From positions 2,114,501 to 2,178,500 of the forward strand of contig CP081098.1 of assembly GCA_025141015.1 (NCBI GenBank): a stretch of DNA of 64,000 bases, read 5' to 3'. The notes below the pieces were generated by a model. The model had not been told where the DNA came from. It made no database searches and saw only the letters and a list, made by a program, of their open reading frames with translations. Both the position numbers and the translations under genes were made by a program. Position 1 is the first letter of the stretch. Every line of letters starts with the position of its first letter. Below, in pieces: positions 1-8,412 of the stretch. Source of the DNA: Rhodobacteraceae bacterium M382 (lineage in GTDB: Bacteria > Pseudomonadota > Alphaproteobacteria > Rhodobacterales > Rhodobacteraceae).

Positions 1-174
1 CAAAAGCCGTCGTGCGAACGCCGGACATTCGCCGCGTTGCGCGTTCGGGTCCGGTACGCAGTCTGTGCCAGACATTTGCCCCGATCGCTGTCCATTGACT
101 GCTGCAGGTTGCAGGCGGATACTCGGAAACACCAGAATAACAATGTCTTGTCTGCGCAATTGAACAAGGGGCTG

Positions 175-1113
175 ATGATGCTGAATGCCAAGATCGGGTG
201 GAATGCCAAGATTGGATTGCCTGTCGTGCTAATGACAGCGTTGGCGCACACGTCAGTCGACGCCGGAGAAGGTGCATTCTCCAATTATTTCCCAGGTGCC
301 TACGGAAGCCTTTTGCCGGGCATGGCTCCGGAACCCGGATCAGTATTTGCAAACGTCAATTTGCTGTATCGCGGACAGGCAGATCGCGCAGTCAAAAACG
401 GGCAGATCCAGGCGTCAATGAAAAGCGATGCGTTTTATTCCCTGTTCCAAGGTATGCACGTTTGGGATGCGCCCATGTTGGGAGGGCGGTTTGCCGTGGG
501 CGGGTATATTCCCGTTGGTTATGCGTCTTACAGCGCCTCTGTCGGGGGGCTGGCGACGGCGCAGGACGAGTTCGCATTGGGCGATATTGGGATTATTCCG
601 GCTTCTTTCTTCTGGTCTTCGGGAAAGGTTCATACAAATCTCTATGCTCTGATCATAGCACCCACCGGTCAGTATGACCCCAACGGATCAGTAAATATCG
701 GACGCAATTATTGGAGCGCCGATCTGGTTGCTGCGCTTACATGGTTCGATCCCGAACGCGGCACCGAGTTTTCCGTTGTACCGGGCGTAATGTTCAATTC
801 GGAAAATGAGGATACGAACTATCGAACCGGGACAGAGTTCCACATGGATTTCATGTTCAACCAATTCGTGTCCGAAGAGCTTTCTGTGGGACTACATGGC
901 TATGCGTATAAGCAATTGACCGGAGACTCGGGGGCAGGGGCCTTGTTGGGGGATTTCAAAGGGGAAGCGTTTGGTATTGGTCCGGCGATTTCCTGGATTC
1001 CAAAATCTGCGGGTGGAAATGTCGCCTTTTCGGCCAGCTGGATTCACGATGTTCATTCCAAAAACCGTTTGTCCGGTGACTATGCCACTCTTTCATTTAG
1101 CATACAGTTTTAG
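175..1113 (+). CDS. MetA-pathway/SphA-type outer-membrane protein
   Basis: The protein looks like the 'MetA-pathway of phenol degradation' outer-membrane family (PF13557, SphA-like), thought to be beta-barrel channels for hydrophobic substrates. It is about 311 residues with an N-terminal signal peptide ending near ...SVDAGEGAF, then alternating amphipathic strands rich in Gly, Tyr and Phe, and a terminal aromatic residue (SFSIQF) typical of outer-membrane barrels. Two adjacent ATGs lie at 175 and 178; AAGGGG at 166-171 fits the second better. A much longer in-frame extension upstream has no signal peptide and is rejected. The gene stands alone, so the substrate is unknown. Family call fairly sure; phenol transport is not implied. 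Confidence 0.75.
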   Translation: MMLNAKIGWNAKIGLPVVLMTALAHTSVDAGEGAFSNYFPGAYGSLLPGMAPEPGSVFANVNLLYRGQADRAVKNGQIQASMKSDAFYSLFQGMHVWDAPMLGGRFAVGGYIPVGYASYSASVGGLATAQDEFALGDIGIIPASFFWSSGKVHTNLYALIIAPTGQYDPNGSVNIGRNYWSADLVAALTWFDPERGTEFSVVPGVMFNSENEDTNYRTGTEFHMDFMFNQFVSEELSVGLHGYAYKQLTGDSGAGALLGDFKGEAFGIGPAISWIPKSAGGNVAFSASWIHDVHSKNRLSGDYATLSFSIQF

Positions 1114-1416
1114 ACCCTAGGAAGACATGACTGCGCCGCTCTTGGGACGGGGACCAGGTGTGTGTTGGGTGGATGCGGAGGCCGAAAAAATCGCCGAACA
1201 GAGATGATCCGCGGGCTGGTGGAAACCTGTCTGCATGCCTAGATCGAGAAATGCCGCGGTTCCCCCAATAGAGCAGCCACCATATTGACCAACATGGCCG
1301 CCAACACAGCGACCACCACAGCAACCACCACGGCAACAATGGTCAAAATCCGACGTCAGATGTCAGTCCAATGCAAATCGAGGGCGAAAGGAATCCGCCC
1401 TCGAAATCAGTGCCGT
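1114..1416. other. Gene-free stretch with ACC/CAA-rich low-complexity tract
   Basis: No gene is visible. A simple-sequence tract near 1283-1342 is built from ACC, CAA and GCA triplets. The arms TTGACCA and TGGTCAA flank it. Open frames through it give only Thr/Ala or Trp/Leu runs. The sulfatase terminator hairpin lies at its right end. Confidence 0.6.
1378..1404 (-). terminator. Hairpin after sulfatase gene
   Basis: A perfect 9-bp inverted repeat (TCGAGGGCG / CGCCCTCGA, 9-nt loop) lies 13 bp past the sulfatase stop codon. The following T tract on the minus strand is short (ATTTG), so termination may be weak. Confidence 0.6.
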
Positions 1417-2997
1417 TTATTGCGACATCCCGCCTTCGCTGGAAATCTGCTCTTCGACATGCGCCTGATTGGTCACATTTGATCCCCGCGGTGGAAAGGC
1501 CGCAAATGTACCTAAATGCCGCTGCACAAGTTTGGCCGCAGGTCCAAATGCCCACATTTTGTTGCCCATCCATCGGGTATACATTCCGGACTCGTCAGCC
1601 GCTTTTTCATAGGGGTCACGACGGAGGTTGAACAGGAGCGGGGCGTTCAACTCATCCTTGGGACCGGCCCAACCGTGTGTTTGGATGGTAAAATGGGCCT
1701 TCCAATCGCCATAGCGTACGGCCTGGAGATCGGGGCCTTCGTAATAAACGATTTCCTTCCGGTTGCTGCCGGTTTCGCCAGTGAGGAAGGATGTCTGGTT
1801 GTAGCCATCAAGGTGCACCTGATAGCCTTCATAACCAGCGAGAAGCGCCTCGGGCAGGTCGTCGGGTCCTCCAGCGGCCGCAACCAAGGTCGGCATCCAG
1901 TCCATGCCATCAAAGATCCCGTTGCTGACTTTCCCTGCAGGGATTTTGCCCGGCCAACGAACGATCGCAGGAACACGGAAGCCACCTTCCCAAGTGGTCC
2001 CTTTTTCGCCGTGAAAAGGTGTCGTGCCGCCATCTGGCCATGTCATCGTTTCGGGGCCATTGTCGGACGTGAACACAACGATCGTGTTGTCGGTGACCCC
2101 AAGTGTGTCCAGATGCGCCATGACTTTGCCGACATTGTCGTCCAGCTCTCGCATCACAACATCCTGCAACCCCCGTCCGTCGCCCATCAGCGCTTCATAT
2201 TCAGGGCTCAGATGCGTCCACACATGGGCGCGCGCCGGAGCCATCCAGACAAAAAACGGTGTGTCGCTTTCGACCGCACGATCAATGAAATCAAGCGTAT
2301 GAGCGGTCACCTCATTGTCGAGCGTTTTTTGACGCTCGGGCGGTGCGGGTCCATCGTCAACAATGCGCTGTTTTCCGACGGGGCCCCAACGCGGATCCAC
2401 GGTCGCGTCGACCTCTTGGGTTGCATAGGCATGGATAATGTTGCGCGGACCAAAGGTGTCGTTGAATTTCTGGTCCTTGGGCCAATCAGGATCCGTCGTG
2501 TATTCCATCGCGTTCAAATGATAGAGCCACCCCCAATATTCATCGAAGCCTTTTACCGTTGGCAGAAATTTATTCATGTCCCCCAAATGGTTCTTGCCAA
2601 ATTGCCCCGTTGTATAGCCCAGAGATTTCAACATGTTTGCGAGCGTTGGATCGTTTTCGTGCAAGCCTTTGTCCGGGTCACCGGGAAGCCCCACAGTATG
2701 CATGCCCGTCCGCACCGGGTACTGCCCGGTAATGAAGGCGGACCGCCCCGCGGTACAGCTTGGTTGCGCATAATAGTCCGTGAGACGCATTCCTTCGGAC
2801 GCCAGTTGGTCCAGATTGGGTGTCTGGATGCTTTTGACGCCTTGATGATAACTCCCCAGGCTTGCCCAGCCAACGTCGTCGGCCATGATGACAAGAATAT
2901 TGGGCTTGTCCGTCTCTGCATGGGCAAACACGGGCGTCAGACCCAGTATTGCTGTGGAAGCCAAGGTTAGCATCCAGCGGGTTCGTTGCGTGGGCAT
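1417..2997 (-). CDS. Secreted arylsulfatase-type sulfatase
   Basis: This is a type I sulfatase of 526 residues that hydrolyses sulfate esters; the substrate cannot be told from sequence. A signal peptide (cleavage after ...VFAHA) sends it to the periplasm. The metal motif ADDVGW near residue 39 and the CTAGR motif near residue 81 are visible; the Cys there is the residue normally oxidised to formylglycine. GKNHLGD replaces the usual GKWHLG, and SDNGPE supplies further metal ligands. The start at 2997 is chosen because AAGGAC sits just upstream and the signal peptide begins there. It diverges from a LysR regulator, its likely controller. No formylglycine-generating enzyme is in the window. Confidence 0.9.
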   Translation of the reverse strand: MPTQRTRWMLTLASTAILGLTPVFAHAETDKPNILVIMADDVGWASLGSYHQGVKSIQTPNLDQLASEGMRLTDYYAQPSCTAGRSAFITGQYPVRTGMHTVGLPGDPDKGLHENDPTLANMLKSLGYTTGQFGKNHLGDMNKFLPTVKGFDEYWGWLYHLNAMEYTTDPDWPKDQKFNDTFGPRNIIHAYATQEVDATVDPRWGPVGKQRIVDDGPAPPERQKTLDNEVTAHTLDFIDRAVESDTPFFVWMAPARAHVWTHLSPEYEALMGDGRGLQDVVMRELDDNVGKVMAHLDTLGVTDNTIVVFTSDNGPETMTWPDGGTTPFHGEKGTTWEGGFRVPAIVRWPGKIPAGKVSNGIFDGMDWMPTLVAAAGGPDDLPEALLAGYEGYQVHLDGYNQTSFLTGETGSNRKEIVYYEGPDLQAVRYGDWKAHFTIQTHGWAGPKDELNAPLLFNLRRDPYEKAADESGMYTRWMGNKMWAFGPAAKLVQRHLGTFAAFPPRGSNVTNQAHVEEQISSEGGMSQ

Positions 2998-3101
2998 AAT
3001 AGGTCCTTTTGGAAAATGGGATGGTGGCACGACGTTAAGTTGCGCCATCAAAATTAGCGACACAGGGTCAGTGGGAGCAACAGCGCTGGACTTTGTTTTC
3101 G

Positions 3102-3134
3102 ATACCTGAAATTTAAAGTCTCATATCTGAAATT
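3102..3134. promoter_or_regulatory. Direct repeat in sulfatase/LysR intergenic region
   Basis: Two copies of a 12-mer, ATACCTGAAATT (3102-3113) and ATATCTGAAATT (3123-3134), start exactly 21 bp apart, two helical turns, just before the LysR ATG. This fits a binding site for the adjacent LysR protein, probably autoregulatory. The role is inferred. Confidence 0.45.
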
Positions 3135-3144
3135 ACGGTGAACC

Positions 3145-4056
3145 ATGCTGAATGAAAATGCGCTGAATGCGTTCCTGGTCTTGGCTCAAACAGGCAGCTT
3201 TCAAGAGGCGGCACGCAAGATCGGCGTTTCGAACGCGTCATTGTCCCGGTATATCGCACAGGCCGAGGTCGAAACCGGTCTCACGCTTTTTCACCGCACA
3301 CGCAACAACAGCAAACTCACGCGGGCGGGACAAGAGTATCTGACCGTCGCACAGGATCTGAAATCTGATCTTGATCGCTACCAAAATCGGGTTGCAGAGC
3401 TCGGGAACACAAATGGCGGCGTTCTTCGCGTTGGATGCGGACCTTTGACCACAAGAACGCTGATCCTTCCCACGCTTCTGAAAGTGCGGAAAGAAATGCC
3501 CAATCTGCGCTTTGAGATTCTGGTCAGCGCCTATGCACGCCCCTTGGATCTTTTGCAGAATGGTCAATTCGATATCTTTGTTGGCGATCTCACCTATACG
3601 CCAGAGGCGGACGACGTCGATATTTTGGTGATGGAAAAACAACAGGTTGTCTTTGTGGCACACCCCGCGCATCCCATTCATGGACGTGGCCCGCAATCCC
3701 TTAGTGACATTTTTGAGTTTCCTTTTGCTTCGCCCCATTTGCACAAACATTGGAAAGCAACGCTCACCAAAGCGCTCGGAGGTGACGTGACTGCAGCCCA
3801 AAAAGTTGCAGCGCTGCCGCAGATCGAGAGTGATGACTATGCGTTTCTGGCCGCCTTGCTGGACAGTCCCGATATCATTGTCGGTGGCATGCCCGAAACG
3901 TTCAAAGAGTTGTTGGCGTTGCAAACCGTCAAGGAAATCCCTGTTCTGAGCCCGCTGTATTGGAACATTTGCGCCTCGCGAAAATCCCAGGGGGGGTCTG
4001 CGGCGTTGGACCTGTTTTGGTCCAGGTTGGCGGACCTCAACACGGCTGACAAATAG
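3145..4056 (+). CDS. LysR-family regulator divergent from sulfatase
   Basis: A 303-residue LysR-type transcription factor. An N-terminal winged helix-turn-helix (about residues 4-62, with SFQEAARKIGVSNASLSRYI) is followed by a periplasmic-binding-like effector domain. Length is typical of the family. It is transcribed away from the sulfatase gene with about 147 bp between starts, the usual layout when a LysR protein controls its neighbour and itself. A direct repeat sits just upstream of its ATG. The effector is unknown; a sulfated compound or its desulfated product would fit the context. Confidence 0.9.
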   Translation: MLNENALNAFLVLAQTGSFQEAARKIGVSNASLSRYIAQAEVETGLTLFHRTRNNSKLTRAGQEYLTVAQDLKSDLDRYQNRVAELGNTNGGVLRVGCGPLTTRTLILPTLLKVRKEMPNLRFEILVSAYARPLDLLQNGQFDIFVGDLTYTPEADDVDILVMEKQQVVFVAHPAHPIHGRGPQSLSDIFEFPFASPHLHKHWKATLTKALGGDVTAAQKVAALPQIESDDYAFLAALLDSPDIIVGGMPETFKELLALQTVKEIPVLSPLYWNICASRKSQGGSAALDLFWSRLADLNTADK

Positions 4057-4077
4057 GGTCGACGACGGTCGGGTCAG

Positions 4078-4209
4078 TCACACCAGGTTTGCCGTGGTTG
4101 GGTCGACCGGAATTCCGCGCTGATCGGCATGTCCTTTGATAACCGCTTCATTTGCGGCGAGGTACATGCAAAACGCCCTGTCATCCAAAACACAGCGCGA
4201 TGTTGACAT
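4078..4209 (-). pseudogene. Remnant of a DUF4242 (nickel-binding-like) protein
   Basis: A 43-codon frame whose translation (VLDDRAFCMYLAANEAVI, then GHADQRGIPVD) closely resembles the C-terminal half of DUF4242 proteins, where the pattern is roughly V-DD-x-x-YC-x-YxAPNE, then EHAR-x-GFP. The N-terminal half is missing, since upstream codons look unrelated, and the segment between GIPVD and PTTA seems shortened. The AGGA next to the ATG leaves no normal ribosome-site spacing. I read it as a decayed fragment left between the LysR and cyclase genes. The family match is from memory. Confidence 0.45.
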
Positions 4210-4356
4210 TCCTAGTGACGGTTGTGGTGTCGGATGGGGGGCTTGGTGCCTGAGCTGAGGGGGACAGAGCGTCCTCCCCTGTCTGCGGCAGATCAATCAG
4301 GACTGTGCCCGACCTTTGGCATTTCTACCTGGCAAATATGGCGCTACCCTAGGCTG

Positions 4357-5529
4357 ATGGATGCGATTGATGATCTGAATCAATGGATGATGACCCAAGG
4401 TCGATGTTCGAACGACCCGGTCAAGGTGGTTTCGCATTTTTGCGCGACCTTGATCGACGCGGGTGTCCCGCTTTGGCGTGTGAACATCGGCCAGCGCTTT
4501 GCCAATCCGCTGTTGATTGCCTGGGGTGTGGTGTGGACGCCGGACAGCACCGAAATATACGACGTCACCCATGCACGTATGTTGACAGATGGCTATATCG
4601 GAAGCGCTTTTGAATACATTCTGGAGAACCAGCGCCCCCTGCACAAAAGCTTGCGCGGGCTTGATCCTGACCAGGATCACGTCTCTTACCTTGAATTTGC
4701 CCAGGCGGGCGGCACAGATTATTACGCCACGTTGCTGGATTATGGAGATGGCTCGCAACACGGTTGCACATTTGCCTCTCAATCGCCCAATGGGTTTTCA
4801 CCCCGACATCTGGAAATGATCGAAGCAGCCAAACCCGGTCTCGCGTCGGCGCTGGAACCTGTGACCATGCGCAAATCGTCAAAAAGCCTGCTGCGTACGT
4901 ATCTTGGAGATGGGCCGAGCGAAGCAGTTTGGACGGGCAGCATTCAACGCGGAGAACGCACGTCCCTGGAGGCGGTTGTGATGTTCTCTGATCTGCGCGG
5001 GTTTACCGCGCTCTCGGACAGCGCCCCAGAGGACGAGGTCTTTGACGCGTTGGAGGGCTATTTTGATATTGTCGTGCAGTCGGTCGAGGAGATGGGCGGG
5101 GATGTATTGAAATTCATGGGGGACGGCATTCTGTCTGTTTTCCCAATTCGAACGGCTGGCGAGCATCGACACCAATGCCAACACGCAACACAGGCGGCCA
5201 GAAACGTGCTGGGTGGGTTGGCCGTGCTGAATGATCGACGCCTGCAGGCGCGAAAATCGCCGCTGGACCTGGGGATCGGCATCAATGTCGGAACGGTCAG
5301 CTATGGCAATATAGGCAGCCCCGGCAGGCTGGATTTCACGGTGCTTGGCGGGGCAGTCAATGTCGCCAGCAGGATCGAAGGCCTGACCAAATCCCTGGGT
5401 CATCGGGTGCTCGCAACCCATGCCATTGCCGATGCGACCCCCAATCTGTTTACCGCGCGTGGGTCGCACAATGTGCGCGGCCTCGCGCATCCCGTTGATC
5501 TTTTCAGCCTTTCAGAGCCAAACCCATGA
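4357..5529 (+). CDS. Class III adenylate/guanylate cyclase
   Basis: Makes cAMP (less likely cGMP) from the nucleotide triphosphate. The protein is 390 residues. Residues 1 to about 190 form an uncharacterised soluble sensor region without membrane helices. The class III catalytic domain follows: FSDLRGFT near residues 210-217 (first metal Asp), KFMGDG with the second metal Asp near 256, and a later GIGINVG...GSPGRLDFTVLG segment. The ATG at 4357 is preferred because upstream codons are not protein-like, although no strong ribosome site is seen. It stands alone between a degraded fragment and a channel gene. Cyclases with this layout are common in roseobacters. Confidence 0.85.
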   Translation: MDAIDDLNQWMMTQGRCSNDPVKVVSHFCATLIDAGVPLWRVNIGQRFANPLLIAWGVVWTPDSTEIYDVTHARMLTDGYIGSAFEYILENQRPLHKSLRGLDPDQDHVSYLEFAQAGGTDYYATLLDYGDGSQHGCTFASQSPNGFSPRHLEMIEAAKPGLASALEPVTMRKSSKSLLRTYLGDGPSEAVWTGSIQRGERTSLEAVVMFSDLRGFTALSDSAPEDEVFDALEGYFDIVVQSVEEMGGDVLKFMGDGILSVFPIRTAGEHRHQCQHATQAARNVLGGLAVLNDRRLQARKSPLDLGIGINVGTVSYGNIGSPGRLDFTVLGGAVNVASRIEGLTKSLGHRVLATHAIADATPNLFTARGSHNVRGLAHPVDLFSLSEPNP

Positions 5530-5838
5530 CATGTACCCAAACACGGTTGCATGCGGGGCTGAGGTAAATCGTTCTGGCGCGGCGGGACAATACCGGCGGC
5601 AGGCGACCACACCGGAGGTGGAAAACACATCGCGACCCCGGCTGTGTGGGGTCTTGGGTCAGGGTGGATCCGCCACGCCGGGCCGCGCGCGGAACAGTCG
5701 CGCGATGGACCACGCGAGGCAGAGAGATTCCGCGGCGTTCATTGGTTGGGATTATGTTTGGTTTCCCGAATTCAATCGGCTTAAATGGAACAACCTGCAA
5801 AGGCGTAACCGCCTGTATTTCCTAAGGTGACGGTGCCC
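5530..5838. other. Gene-free stretch before channel gene
   Basis: About 310 bp with no convincing gene. It ends in a small hairpin, AGGCG-TAAC-CGCCT at 5801-5814, followed by TATTTCCT and the channel ribosome site. I see no tRNA, tmRNA or RNase P signature. Confidence 0.5.
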
Positions 5839-6615
5839 ATGACCGAAAACTTCAAGACCAAAGTAACCCGGCTCTACACTGGTTCGGGCCAAACCTCGAA
5901 ACGGTTCCGCTTTGCGTTGATCACCTTTGATGCTGTCACGATCATCTTTTTCATCATCACAGCCGCATTGCCCGCCAATCCGCTGTGGGAAGCCATCGTC
6001 GCGCTGTGTGGTGTTGTCATCGTTCTGGATTTTGCTGCCCGTCTGTGGATTGCACCTGATCGCAAGGTTTTTCTGCGGCAGGTTTACACGATTGCAGATC
6101 TAATCGTGATTGCCTCTTTGGTGATCTCACCGCTTGTCGAAGAGAACATTGCCTTTTTGCGGATCCTGCGAGGCCTGCGGTTGATCCATTCATACCATTT
6201 GATGCACGACCTGCGTCAGACCAGTCCGTTTTTCAACAAGCACGAAGATGCGGTGGTGGCTGGGGTGAACCTGTTTGTATTTGTGTTCTTTACCACCTCT
6301 GTGGTGCATGCGATCTATTCCAAGGAAGACGCAGGCGTCGAAGGCTATGTGGATGCGCTTTATTTCACCGTGACGACGCTGACCACGACGGGGTATGGCG
6401 ATATCACGCCGCAATCAACCGGGGCCAGGTTGCTGACCGTGATGATCATGATTGTTGGTGTATCGCTGTTTGTGCAATTGGCCCGTGCGATGATCCAACC
6501 GACCAAGGTCAAATACAAATGCAAAAGCTGTGGTTTGTTCAAACACGACCAGGATGCCGTACATTGCAAACACTGCGGGACGCTGTTGCAAATCGAAACC
6601 GAAGGATTGACCTAG
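5839..6615 (+). CDS. Voltage-gated-type potassium channel with C-terminal zinc ribbon
   Basis: An inner-membrane cation channel of 258 residues. Several hydrophobic segments precede a pore loop with the potassium selectivity filter TTTGYGD near residue 175. The fourth segment contains regularly spaced Arg residues (LRILRGLRLIH), as in voltage sensors. The cytoplasmic tail ends in a CxxC...CxxC module (KCKSCGLF, HCKHCGTL), a small zinc-ribbon that is an unusual addition. TAAGGTGA at 5823-5830 is correctly placed for the ATG at 5839; an upstream in-frame GTG is less likely. Transcribed alone. Confidence 0.88.
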   Translation: MTENFKTKVTRLYTGSGQTSKRFRFALITFDAVTIIFFIITAALPANPLWEAIVALCGVVIVLDFAARLWIAPDRKVFLRQVYTIADLIVIASLVISPLVEENIAFLRILRGLRLIHSYHLMHDLRQTSPFFNKHEDAVVAGVNLFVFVFFTTSVVHAIYSKEDAGVEGYVDALYFTVTTLTTTGYGDITPQSTGARLLTVMIMIVGVSLFVQLARAMIQPTKVKYKCKSCGLFKHDQDAVHCKHCGTLLQIETEGLT

Positions 6616-6649
6616 GCCGGGGCAGGGTGCGCGCCGGGTTGGTGCCAGA

Positions 6650-6949
6650 TTAGCGGATGACAATTTCATCCGTGCGCAACAATCCCAGAACAGATCGGGC
6701 CTGTTGGTCCAAAAGATCCAGATCCAGGTAATCGTCGCTCAGCCGCCGGGTCAGGTTTTCCATTTCGGCGGCCTGGGCGTTCAGGCGTTCGAGATCGCCG
6801 CGCAGCAAATCTGCTTCCGCGGCGATCTCGACCCGACGAAACAGCCCGAAATCCCCCTGAACCGCTGCAAAGGTGAAATAAGCGCTCAGCGCAAATGCCA
6901 CCGCAAAGAAAATCAGGGCACCAAAAGATGGTCGGTTTGTACGGGTCAC
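6650..6949 (-). CDS. ftsB: FtsB/DivIC-like septum formation initiator
   Basis: A 99-residue bitopic membrane protein. A single N-terminal transmembrane helix (about residues 10-30, FGALIFFAVAFALSAYF) is followed by a short periplasmic coiled coil rich in Leu, Glu and Arg, the architecture of FtsB/DivIC. FtsB forms a divisome complex with FtsL and FtsQ at the septum. In many alphaproteobacteria the gene lies beside pyruvate-dehydrogenase genes; here only a dihydrolipoyl dehydrogenase is found, about 16 kb away. The symbol rests on architecture and size. Confidence 0.8.
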   Translation of the reverse strand: MTRTNRPSFGALIFFAVAFALSAYFTFAAVQGDFGLFRRVEIAAEADLLRGDLERLNAQAAEMENLTRRLSDDYLDLDLLDQQARSVLGLLRTDEIVIR

Positions 6950-7102
6950 GTTGGGTTGCCTGTATGCTCTGCCTCAAAGCTGCACCCGTTGTTCGGGTGT
7001 CTGCATATCTTATGACACAGGTGATTCGGCTTGTGAATCCCCTTTGAGTCCAATGCGCTATTTTTTTCTACTTTTCCTTGACCACCGAGTCCGAGGCCCG
7101 TT

Positions 7103-8248
7103 TCACAGGATCAAATCGGCGATTCCCTTGGGGTGATCCGTGATCTGTTCATAGCCATCGTCCGTGATGATAAAACTGTCACCCACCTGGGCCCGAAAGG
7201 TTTCCACCGATACCGACCCATCCACCGCCAGCACCATGCCGGGTTGCAGGATCGTTTCATCCCCCGTCACCAGTTGCGGTTTTTCCAGAAAGCTGAACCC
7301 GGTCGCGCGGCCACATCGGAACGGGTAATCATACCCCGCACCCTGAATGACCTCGGCATAGGCTTCATGCACGCTTTGCGCGGTAACACCGGGGCGCAGG
7401 GCGGCCAGCGCGGCGGCTTGGCTGGCGCGGGCGATCTCATAGACCTCGGCCTGGGACGGGTCGGCAATTTCACCAATCCAGAACGTGCGATCAAAGCCCA
7501 GCTTGAAACGATGAAAATTGGTCATGCCGCAGAAACACAGAAACACGGGGTCGCCATGCTGCATGATCCGGGTCGAAGCGCGATGATGGGTTTTGATGAT
7601 ATCCTGTCCCGATGCCATGATTTGCAGGAAATGGGTGTTGGGCGACATTTCGGTGTCCGCATAATGCGCCGCCAACAGGTCGGCGGCCTTGCGGGTCCCG
7701 GCCTGTGCGGTGGCAAGCGCCACTTCGAATTCAGGGACACCGGCACCAATCGCACCGCGCCCGGCGGCCATCATCGCAGTGGCCACCTGGCCGGCGTGGC
7801 GTGCCAGTTGCAGTTCGTGCTCTGATTTGATCATGCGCATATCGGCCAGATGCGGGGTAACCGTGACCAAACGATCTGCATCCACCAACCCGTCGATATA
7901 CTGGCGGACCAATGGGGGCATGTGTCCGGGTTCAATGGCAACGCGTCGGGCACCTGTGAGAGCTGTGGGCAGTTCAGCGCGCCATTCCTCTCCGGCACCA
8001 TCATTCCAGGCCGCAATCTGATCCACGCGGGCGGCGGTTTTGGCCATGACCTCGTCGATCACCGGGGTGATCAACAGGCTGTGCCCTTCGCGCGGTACCA
8101 CCAGAATTGTGGGGCGGCCAAATTCCATATGCAGGTAATCATAATACCCAGTCAGGTAATACACGTTGTCGTCATCGGTGATCAGGGCCACATCAATATC
8201 ATGATCGGCCATCTTCTGGCGGAGCTGGTCCATGCGGGCGTGAAACAT
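7103..8248 (-). CDS. M24-family (creatinase/Xaa-Pro peptidase-like) hydrolase
   Basis: A 381-residue cytoplasmic protein with the two-domain pita-bread architecture: an N-terminal creatinase-like domain (ITDDDNVYYLTGYYDY) and a C-terminal M24 domain. Family members are Xaa-Pro dipeptidases, creatinases or ectoine hydrolases. The usual metal-ligand region is partly altered (FKLGFDRTFWIG where metallopeptidases normally have an Asp-rich motif; then AVDGSV), so a non-peptidase hydrolase such as creatinase or DoeA type is possible. ATG 8248 is chosen for the AAGGGA site six bases upstream. It lies downstream of pgk but beyond the pgk terminator. Confidence 0.78.
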   Translation of the reverse strand: MFHARMDQLRQKMADHDIDVALITDDDNVYYLTGYYDYLHMEFGRPTILVVPREGHSLLITPVIDEVMAKTAARVDQIAAWNDGAGEEWRAELPTALTGARRVAIEPGHMPPLVRQYIDGLVDADRLVTVTPHLADMRMIKSEHELQLARHAGQVATAMMAAGRGAIGAGVPEFEVALATAQAGTRKAADLLAAHYADTEMSPNTHFLQIMASGQDIIKTHHRASTRIMQHGDPVFLCFCGMTNFHRFKLGFDRTFWIGEIADPSQAEVYEIARASQAAALAALRPGVTAQSVHEAYAEVIQGAGYDYPFRCGRATGFSFLEKPQLVTGDETILQPGMVLAVDGSVSVETFRAQVGDSFIITDDGYEQITDHPKGIADLIL

Positions 8249-8358
8249 CCGGATCCCTTTTTCTTGGCTGTCAGCCGTCACGCTAGACACATGTGTCCGA
8301 TTCCCGGAAGGTATTTCTGCCCTGATGATGCGCGCCCTTGGGTGCCCTGAAACGCAAA

Positions 8359-8390
8359 AGGCGCTGCTCTTGATATGGAGAGCAGCGCCT
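8359..8390 (-). terminator. Terminator of pgk
   Basis: A perfect 12-bp stem (AGGCGCTGCTCT / AGAGCAGCGCCT, 8-nt loop) lies 22 bp beyond the pgk stop. On the minus strand it is followed by TTTTGCGTTTC. It separates pgk from the M24 gene. Confidence 0.85.
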
Positions 8391-8412
8391 GTGTTTTGAT
8401 TTTAAAGGGGTT

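Noticed and set aside
1097-1339. Trp/Leu-rich minus-strand frame
   Set aside because: It only translates the ACC/CAA low-complexity tract in reverse; no conserved features.
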